A DNA stretch of 11,752 bases, taken from NCBI GenBank assembly GCA_015494645.1, contig WGAU01000140.1, positions 1-11,752 of the forward strand, given 5' to 3'. The stretch is from Aquificota bacterium (lineage in GTDB: Bacteria > Thermosulfidibacterota > Thermosulfidibacteria > Thermosulfidibacterales > Thermosulfidibacteraceae). The notes beneath the pieces were generated by a model that was given only the letters and a program-made list of their open reading frames with translations, was not told the origin of the DNA and did not search any database. Both the position numbers and the translations under genes were made by a program. Shown piece by piece: positions 7,387 to 11,752 of this stretch. Each line of letters begins with the position of its first letter. Within the stretch, counting starts at the first letter, position 1.

Positions 7387-7976
7387 AGGCAATTCTATTG
7401 CTTGCAGCCTTTTTTGCCGGCTCCATCCCCTTTGGAGTCATCATCGCAAAGCTCACCAAAGGAATAGATCCGAGAAGTGCCGGCAGCGGGAACATTGGGG
7501 CAACAAACGTTGCAAGGGTAGCCGGTGCAAAGGCCGGAATACTAACCCTAATTTTTGACATCTCCAAAGGAGCCGTTCCTGTGCTGGTTGCAAGATGGCT
7601 CTTTCCAGCCAATCACACTTTTCTCATCTGGTGTGGCCTTGCGGCCATTGTGGGACACTGTCTTTCTCCGTTTTTAGGCTTCAACGGAGGCAAGGGAGTG
7701 GCAACGGGTGCCGGGGCCTTCTTAGCCATAAATCACAAAGCCTTTCTCTTGGCGCTGCTGGTTTTCGCCGTTGTATTCGCTGCAAGAAGAATCGTTTCTT
7801 TAGCCTCCATAACCTCCGCTGCTTCCATGCCCCTATGGATGTACCTCATGGAAAAGGACATTAACCCTGCTGCCATTACTGCCCTCATCTCCTGCTTCAT
7901 AATCTACCGACATAAGGACAATATTAAGCGCCTGCTAAAAGGCGAGGAGAAACCCCTGAAGATAGGGCAGTCCTAA
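7383..7976 (+). CDS. plsY: Acyl phosphate:glycerol-3-phosphate acyltransferase PlsY
   Basis: 197-residue integral membrane enzyme that transfers an acyl group from acyl phosphate to glycerol-3-phosphate, the first step of phospholipid synthesis, in partnership with PlsX (not in this window). All three family motifs are present: GSIPFG (13-18) with GSGNIGATNVAR (34-45), GHCLSPFLGFNGGKGVATG (91-109), and the C-terminal YRHKDNIKRLLKGEE (175-189). About five to seven hydrophobic segments are visible. The start is a GTG at 7383 that overlaps the preceding TGA (GTGA); the ATG-less start is supported by the N-terminal hydrophobic segment beginning immediately. The stop TAA at 7974-7976 overlaps the stop of the convergent homoserine dehydrogenase gene. 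Confidence 0.96.
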   Translation: MKAILLLAAFFAGSIPFGVIIAKLTKGIDPRSAGSGNIGATNVARVAGAKAGILTLIFDISKGAVPVLVARWLFPANHTFLIWCGLAAIVGHCLSPFLGFNGGKGVATGAGAFLAINHKAFLLALLVFAVVFAARRIVSLASITSAASMPLWMYLMEKDINPAAITALISCFIIYRHKDNIKRLLKGEEKPLKIGQS

Positions 7977-9292
7977 TCCAAGTTGTTTTCTATCCGTATA
8001 ACCGTTGTTGGGTTACCAATGATGTCCAAGGCGTCAATGTCCTTGACCGCTGCTTTCATCTTGCTCTCAAGAGCTTCGTGAGTGGTCATAACTATAGGCA
8101 CATACCCTGACTCCTTCCTTCCCTTCTGGATCACTGACTCTATGCTGATACCGTAGCTACCCAGTATGCCCGATATTCTTGATAGAACTCCCGGTCTGTC
8201 CACAGCGGAAAATCTGAGGTAGTACTTGCTGACTATCTCGTCCATAGACTTCACCCTTAGATTCTGCTGACGCCTGAAGGACAAAACTGGCACCCTTTTT
8301 GAAGCACCGGCCACTATGTCTCGGGCTATATCCACTACATCGGCAACCACCGCCGAAGCAGTGGGCATCATCCCGGCGCCCATTCCGTAAAACATGGTAT
8401 GCCCCACCGCATTGCCCACCACGCTCAAGGCGTTAAAGGCTCTCCTCACCCCGGCCAGAGACGAATCCAGAGGAATGAGGGTGGGATGAACCCTCAGCTC
8501 TACCTCAGAGTTGAGGCACTTCATAATGGCCAAAAGCTTAATCCTGTACCCGAGGTCCTTGGCAAACAGCACATCCAAGTGCTTAACCTTCGTCACTCCC
8601 TCAACGTACACATCGGAAAGGGAAAATCGTCCTCCAAAAGCTAAGGATGCAAGTATAGCTGCTTTATGAGCAGCATCTATCCCTTCTACATCCAAAGTGG
8701 GATCCGCCTCAGCGTATCCCTTCTCCTGCGCCCTCTTCAGGGCATCCTCAAAGCTCAACCTCTCCTCTTCCATCTTCGTCAGCACATAGTTGGCCGTTCC
8801 GTTGATGATGCCGTATATCCTCTCAATCCGGTTGGCAGCCAAGCTCTCCTTAATGGCCTTTATTATAGGGATGCCCCCCGCAACACTGGCTTCAAATCCG
8901 AGATCAACCCCTGCTTCCTCGCATGCGGCAAATATCTCATCTCCCCTCTCAGCAAGAAGGGCCTTGTTGGCGGTCACCACATGCTTTTTCGCTTTGAAGG
9001 CTTCAAGAATGAGATCTCCCGCCACCTTGGTACCACCGATCAACTCCACAACTATGTCCACCTCTGGATCCTTAAGAATCTCCCTATAGTCGGAAGTCTT
9101 CCTGTATCTACTGAGATCAACCGGTCTTTCCCGCTTCCAGTCCACATCGCATATCCATTTAACCTCCACGGGAAGCCCCACCCTCGCCTCAATAAGAGCA
9201 GAATTCTCCTCAAAGACCTTGAGCACTCCGGTCCCTATAGTACCTATACCAACAACCGCTACCTTTACAGGTTTCTTGGCACACTGGCACAT
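7973..9292 (-). CDS. hom: Homoserine dehydrogenase with C-terminal ACT domain
   Basis: 439-residue monofunctional enzyme, without an aspartokinase domain, that reduces aspartate semialdehyde to homoserine on the route to threonine and methionine. The Rossmann nucleotide-binding motif VAVVGIGTIGTGV is at 11-23. The catalytic region includes TANKALLAERG (107-117), ASVAGGIPIIKAI (135-147), INGTANYVLTKM (163-174) and KGYAEADPTLDVEGIDAAHK (191-210). The ACT domain at about 357-436 (YYLRFSAVDRPGVLSRISGILG onward) is a likely site for threonine feedback inhibition (family knowledge). The ATG start overlaps the end of the upstream aminotransferase by 28 bp; no later in-frame GTG, TTG or ATG occurs before the Rossmann fold. 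The first residues MCQC place two cysteines at positions 2 and 4, of unclear meaning. Its TAG stop overlaps the plsY stop on the other strand. Confidence 0.97.
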   Translation of the reverse strand: MCQCAKKPVKVAVVGIGTIGTGVLKVFEENSALIEARVGLPVEVKWICDVDWKRERPVDLSRYRKTSDYREILKDPEVDIVVELIGGTKVAGDLILEAFKAKKHVVTANKALLAERGDEIFAACEEAGVDLGFEASVAGGIPIIKAIKESLAANRIERIYGIINGTANYVLTKMEEERLSFEDALKRAQEKGYAEADPTLDVEGIDAAHKAAILASLAFGGRFSLSDVYVEGVTKVKHLDVLFAKDLGYRIKLLAIMKCLNSEVELRVHPTLIPLDSSLAGVRRAFNALSVVGNAVGHTMFYGMGAGMMPTASAVVADVVDIARDIVAGASKRVPVLSFRRQQNLRVKSMDEIVSKYYLRFSAVDRPGVLSRISGILGSYGISIESVIQKGRKESGYVPIVMTTHEALESKMKAAVKDIDALDIIGNPTTVIRIENNLD

Positions 9293-10479
9293 ACCTTTCT
9301 CTCCCCCAAGGTGAGTGCCTTCTTTAGGCCTCTTAAAGCCTGTCTTATCCTGTGCACGTTCTCCACAAGGGCAAACCTAACATAGTTATCACCGTTGTAG
9401 CCAAAGCCTATCCCCGGAGAAACCGCCACCTTAGCCTCCCTTAGAAGAAAGAGAGAAAATTCTAAGGAACCCATGTGCTTGTACTCATCGGGGATCTCTG
9501 CCCAAACGAACATGGTTCCCTTAGGCTTTTCCACCTTCCAGCCCATCCTGTTGAGTCCGTTGACCAACACATCCCTCCTCTTTTTATAGGTATCCACAAT
9601 TTCCCTTACGCAGTCCTGAGGGCCGTTGAGGGCTATAATGGAAGCTATCTGAATGGGCTGGAATATGCCGTAGTCGTAGTAACTTTTGAGCTTGGCAAGG
9701 GCCTCTATCACCTTGGCGTTGCCACAGACAAAGCCCACCCGCCAGCCTGCCATGCTGTAGCTCTTGGACATGGAAAAGATTTCAACGGCCACTTCCTTTG
9801 CACCGGGAACCTGAAGTATACTCGGCGCCACATAACCGTCAAAGGTCAAATCTGCATAAGCGAAGTCGTGTATGACCAATATGTTGTGATCCTTGGCAAA
9901 ATCCACTACCTTTTCAAAGAACTTCAAATCAACCACGGTGGTGGTGGGATTATGGGGAAAACTCAGTATAAGAATTTCAGGTATGGGCCATGTCTGTTTT
10001 ATGGCTTGCATCATGTTGTCAAAGAAGTCCTCTCCCGGAGAGAGGGGAACGGTCCTAACATCGCCACCGGCTATGATAGGAGCGTAGGTGTGTATGGGGT
10101 ATGTTGGAGAGGGAACCAAGGCAACATCACCAGGTCTTATAACCGCAAGGGTTAAGTGTGACAGGGCCTCCTTTGCCCCTATGGTGACAATGGCCTCTGT
10201 CTCAGGATCTATATCTACATCGTAACGCCTTTTATACCATTTAGCTATGGCCTCTCTCAGCTTGTAGATGCCTCTGGATGCGCTGTACCTATGGTTCTTA
10301 GGGTTCTGGGCAGCCTCAACAAGCTTGTCAACGATGTGCTTTGGCGTGGGAAGATCGGGATTTCCCATACCGAGATCTACAATATCCTCCCCAGCTCTTC
10401 TTGCCTGATACTTCAAATCATTCACCACGGCAAAGACATAGGGAGGCAGCCTCTTAATCCTCAGAAACTCCCTTTCCAT
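9265..10479 (-). CDS. alaC: Class I/II PLP-dependent aminotransferase, AlaC-like
   Basis: 404 residues, closely resembling E. coli AlaC (glutamate-pyruvate aminotransferase) along its length: IKRLPPYVFAVVNDLK (8-23), GEDIVDLGMGNPD (30-42), YSASRGIYKLREAI (65-78), TIGAKEALSHL (99-109), VPSPTYPIH (122-130) and FPHNPTT (174-180). The PLP Schiff-base lysine is K239 in SMSKSYSMAGWRVGF (236-250). D205 and Y208 (HDFAYAD) contact the pyridine ring, and R368 (VRFALVEN) binds substrate carboxylate. It is the first gene of a two-gene minus-strand operon with hom, overlapping it by 28 bp. The ATG is preceded by GGGGGAGGG at 10491-10483, a strong SD. Relatives are sometimes annotated as LL-diaminopimelate aminotransferase. 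Pairing with hom leaves open an aspartate-family role, but sequence favours alanine/glutamate transamination. Confidence 0.9.
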   Translation of the reverse strand: MEREFLRIKRLPPYVFAVVNDLKYQARRAGEDIVDLGMGNPDLPTPKHIVDKLVEAAQNPKNHRYSASRGIYKLREAIAKWYKRRYDVDIDPETEAIVTIGAKEALSHLTLAVIRPGDVALVPSPTYPIHTYAPIIAGGDVRTVPLSPGEDFFDNMMQAIKQTWPIPEILILSFPHNPTTTVVDLKFFEKVVDFAKDHNILVIHDFAYADLTFDGYVAPSILQVPGAKEVAVEIFSMSKSYSMAGWRVGFVCGNAKVIEALAKLKSYYDYGIFQPIQIASIIALNGPQDCVREIVDTYKKRRDVLVNGLNRMGWKVEKPKGTMFVWAEIPDEYKHMGSLEFSLFLLREAKVAVSPGIGFGYNGDNYVRFALVENVHRIRQALRGLKKALTLGERKVCASVPRNL

Positions 10480-10546
10480 AAGCCCTCCCCCAAATGGGTG
10501 ATAGTTGCAAGGATATATATTTTGTGCCTATTTTCAAGAGAAAGCC
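10480..10546. promoter_or_regulatory. Divergent promoter region between alaC-hom and prmC-murA
   Basis: This 67 bp region is the only divergent junction and the longest gap in the window, and is AT-rich around 10511-10535. On the minus strand, TTGAAA (10535-10530) is followed after 16 bases by TATCCT (about 10513-10508), a reasonable sigma-70-like pair for alaC-hom. The SD GGGGGAGGG occupies 10491-10483. On the plus strand, TTGCAA (10505-10510) and TATTTT (10529-10534) with an 18-base spacer could serve prmC, giving a very short leader. The two candidate promoters overlap, so they could compete. Hexamers were found by eye and are not proven. Confidence 0.45.
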
Positions 10547-11407
10547 ATGGAGAAAAAGAAGATTTGGACTGTAAAGGATGTACTTGACTGGACAGTGAGG
10601 TACCTAACCGAAAAGGGTCTGCCATCACCCCGACAGGATGTGGAGTATATGCTCTCCTTTGTCCTCAACACCTCCCGTCTGAACCTGTACATGCAGCTTG
10701 ACAGACCCATGAACAACAAGGAGCTTAATCTTTTCAAGACTCTGGTAAAAAGAAGGCTCAAAAGGGAACCATTACAGTACATAACAGGTATCGCCTACCT
10801 GTGGAAGTACGAGTTTTTGGTTGAAAAAGGAGTTTTCATCCCCAGAAGGGAAACGGAAACCTTAATAGAGGTAGCTCTCACAGCCCTAAAAGGAACTGAA
10901 GGAACGGTAGCAGATGTGGGCACAGGAACAGGTTGTGTCCTACTATCCTTACTAAAAGAAACACCTCTTTTCACAGGGATAGGGGTGGATATATCACCTA
11001 AGGCTTTAGCTGTGTTCAAAAAAAACGCATACAGGCTCAAACTATCCGGCAGAGCCTTCCCAATAAAAGGAAACTGCCTGAGCTTTGTTAAGAACGAAAG
11101 CCTTGAAGCGGTGATCTCAAATCCCCCTTATATAAAAAGCGATGAATTGGACAGTCTCCAAGAGGAGATCTCTCTTTACGAACCCAAAGAAGCCCTTGAC
11201 GGAGGCAGAGACGGATTGTTCTTCATAAGAAGGCTCGTCAAAGAAGCCTACAGGGTTCTCAAAAAAGGAGGGTTCTTTGCTACAGAGGTTGGACACGGAC
11301 AGGCTGAAGCGGTAAGGTTCCTCTTCAGACAGACAGGATTCAAAAAGGTAGAAAGCCACAAGGATCTTTCAGGTATTGAGAGGGTGGTTTCGGGATGGAA
11401 GCTTTAG
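10547..11407 (+). CDS. prmC: Peptide chain release factor N5-glutamine methyltransferase PrmC (HemK)
   Basis: 286 residues, typical for PrmC, which methylates the Gln of the GGQ motif in release factors RF1 and RF2. The N-terminal helical substrate-binding domain (about 1-95) carries REPLQYITG (73-81) and FIPRRETETL (97-106); most homologues have PRPETE here, so the Arg is a small variation. The SAM site is ADVGTGTGC (122-130) with acidic D148 (GVDIS). The catalytic NPPY is at 192-195, followed by EPKEALDGGRDGL (212-224). I chose the ATG at 10547, with AAGAG just upstream, because WTVKDVLDWTVRYLTEKGL matches the usual PrmC N terminus. An in-frame TTG at 10505 would add 14 residues of non-family sequence lying in the promoter. 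It overlaps murA by 13 bp. The usual partner prfA is not adjacent here. Confidence 0.95.
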   Translation: MEKKKIWTVKDVLDWTVRYLTEKGLPSPRQDVEYMLSFVLNTSRLNLYMQLDRPMNNKELNLFKTLVKRRLKREPLQYITGIAYLWKYEFLVEKGVFIPRRETETLIEVALTALKGTEGTVADVGTGTGCVLLSLLKETPLFTGIGVDISPKALAVFKKNAYRLKLSGRAFPIKGNCLSFVKNESLEAVISNPPYIKSDELDSLQEEISLYEPKEALDGGRDGLFFIRRLVKEAYRVLKKGGFFATEVGHGQAEAVRFLFRQTGFKKVESHKDLSGIERVVSGWKL

Positions 11408-11752
11408 TGATTGAAGGGGGCAAAAAACTCAAAGGAACGGTGAGAATCAGCGGGGCCAAAAACGCTGTCCTGCCCATCATGGCTGCATCTCTGCTGACAG
11501 ACGAAGAATGCGTCATAAAGAATGTTCCCAAACTTAGGGATGTAAAGACCATGCTTATGCTTCTTGAGGAGTTGGGAGTGGAGCACCGGTGGGAAAGAGA
11601 TACCCTTATTCTAAAGGCCTCAAAAATTAAGAATCCCGTCGCTCCCTACGATTTGGTAAAGACCATGAGGGCATCAGTGCTTGTCCTTGGCCCTCTAACC
11701 GCAAGGGAAGGATACGCAAAGGTTTCCATGCCCGGCGGCTGCGCCATAGGAG
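11395..11752 (+). CDS. murA: UDP-N-acetylglucosamine 1-carboxyvinyltransferase MurA, N-terminal part
   Basis: First 119 codons of MurA; the gene continues past the window end. MurA transfers enolpyruvate from PEP to UDP-GlcNAc in the first committed step of peptidoglycan synthesis. The ATG at 11395 gives MEALVIEGG, then GTVRISGAKNAVLPIMAA (14-31) with the substrate-binding K22 and N23, DLVKTMRASVLVLGPL (86-101) with R92, and MPGGCAIG (112-119). C116 corresponds to E. coli C115, the loop cysteine alkylated by fosfomycin, so this enzyme should be of the sensitive type (inference). The start overlaps the prmC end by 13 bp; GGGTGG at 11382-11387 may serve as SD. A GTG at 11407 is an alternative start but would remove four residues commonly present in the family. 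Confidence 0.96.
   Translation, partial: MEALVIEGGKKLKGTVRISGAKNAVLPIMAASLLTDEECVIKNVPKLRDVKTMLMLLEELGVEHRWERDTLILKASKIKNPVAPYDLVKTMRASVLVLGPLTAREGYAKVSMPGGCAIG

Noticed and set aside
7929..7944. Inverted repeat CGCCT-6-AGGCG inside the plsY 3' end, downstream of hom, as a terminator
   Set aside because: The stem is only 5 bp and is not followed by a T-run on either strand (CTTAATATTG on the minus strand), so chance is a sufficient explanation.
8666..10155. Long open frames on the plus strand opposite hom and alaC (8666-9385 and 9475-10155)
   Set aside because: They are antisense to well-supported genes, show no recognisable family motifs, and their composition (clusters of His, Leu, Tyr and Ser) is typical of shadow frames.
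10505..10546. Upstream TTG start at 10505 for prmC
   Set aside because: It would add 14 residues unlike other PrmC N termini, has no SD, and would place coding sequence over the divergent promoter region.
1..11752. Search for CRISPR repeats, insertion sequences, tRNA genes, toxin-antitoxin or defence genes
   Set aside because: No direct-repeat array, transposase, terminal inverted repeats, tRNA-like cloverleaf or defence-family motif was seen. Coding density leaves at most 67 bp unassigned between genes.

Overview
The window is a densely packed chromosomal segment, apparently from a thermophilic, probably anaerobic bacterium. Arginine is coded mostly by AGA/AGG, ATA is frequent for isoleucine, the proteins are rich in Lys/Glu, and gaps between genes are 0-67 bp or replaced by overlaps. 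A siroheme-type reductase fragment, quinone genes and a DUF763 gene (a family seen in archaea and thermophilic bacteria) fit a deep-branching chemolithotroph such as an Aquificota, Thermosulfidibacter or Thermodesulfobacteria relative. That placement is an inference; no rRNA or other marker is present.

Layout. (1) 1-234: the 3' end of a nitrite/sulfite-reductase-like iron-sulfur protein. (2) 280-7976, plus strand: a run of eight genes: a ferritin-like/VIT1 iron transporter, a crotonase-fold protein lacking both catalytic glutamates, ubiE/menG, a UbiD-family decarboxylase, enolase, a DUF763 protein, a PP-loop (tRNA-thiolase-like) protein and plsY. Several junctions overlap by 4 bp, are directly abutting or are separated by about 4-21 bp, so most of the run is probably cotranscribed and partly translationally coupled. 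(3) 7973-10479, minus strand: alaC-like aminotransferase followed by homoserine dehydrogenase, converging on plsY with overlapping stop codons. (4) 10480-10546: a short AT-rich divergent promoter region. (5) 10547-11752, plus strand: prmC overlapping the start of murA, which runs off the window end.

How the genes work together. ubiE and the UbiD-type decarboxylase provide quinone ring C-methylation and decarboxylation, most likely for menaquinone. Enolase, PlsY and MurA are central-metabolism, membrane and cell-wall functions. Hom and the aminotransferase belong to amino-acid synthesis. PrmC modifies release factors, and the PP-loop protein probably acts in RNA thiolation.

No mobile element, CRISPR array, rRNA or tRNA gene, riboswitch or prophage was seen. 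No gene-free stretch exceeds 67 bp. The less ordinary items are the DUF763/PP-loop pair, the catalytically depleted crotonase next to the quinone genes, and the ferritin-like/VIT1 fusion. I see no sign of a defence system or other clearly novel multi-gene system.
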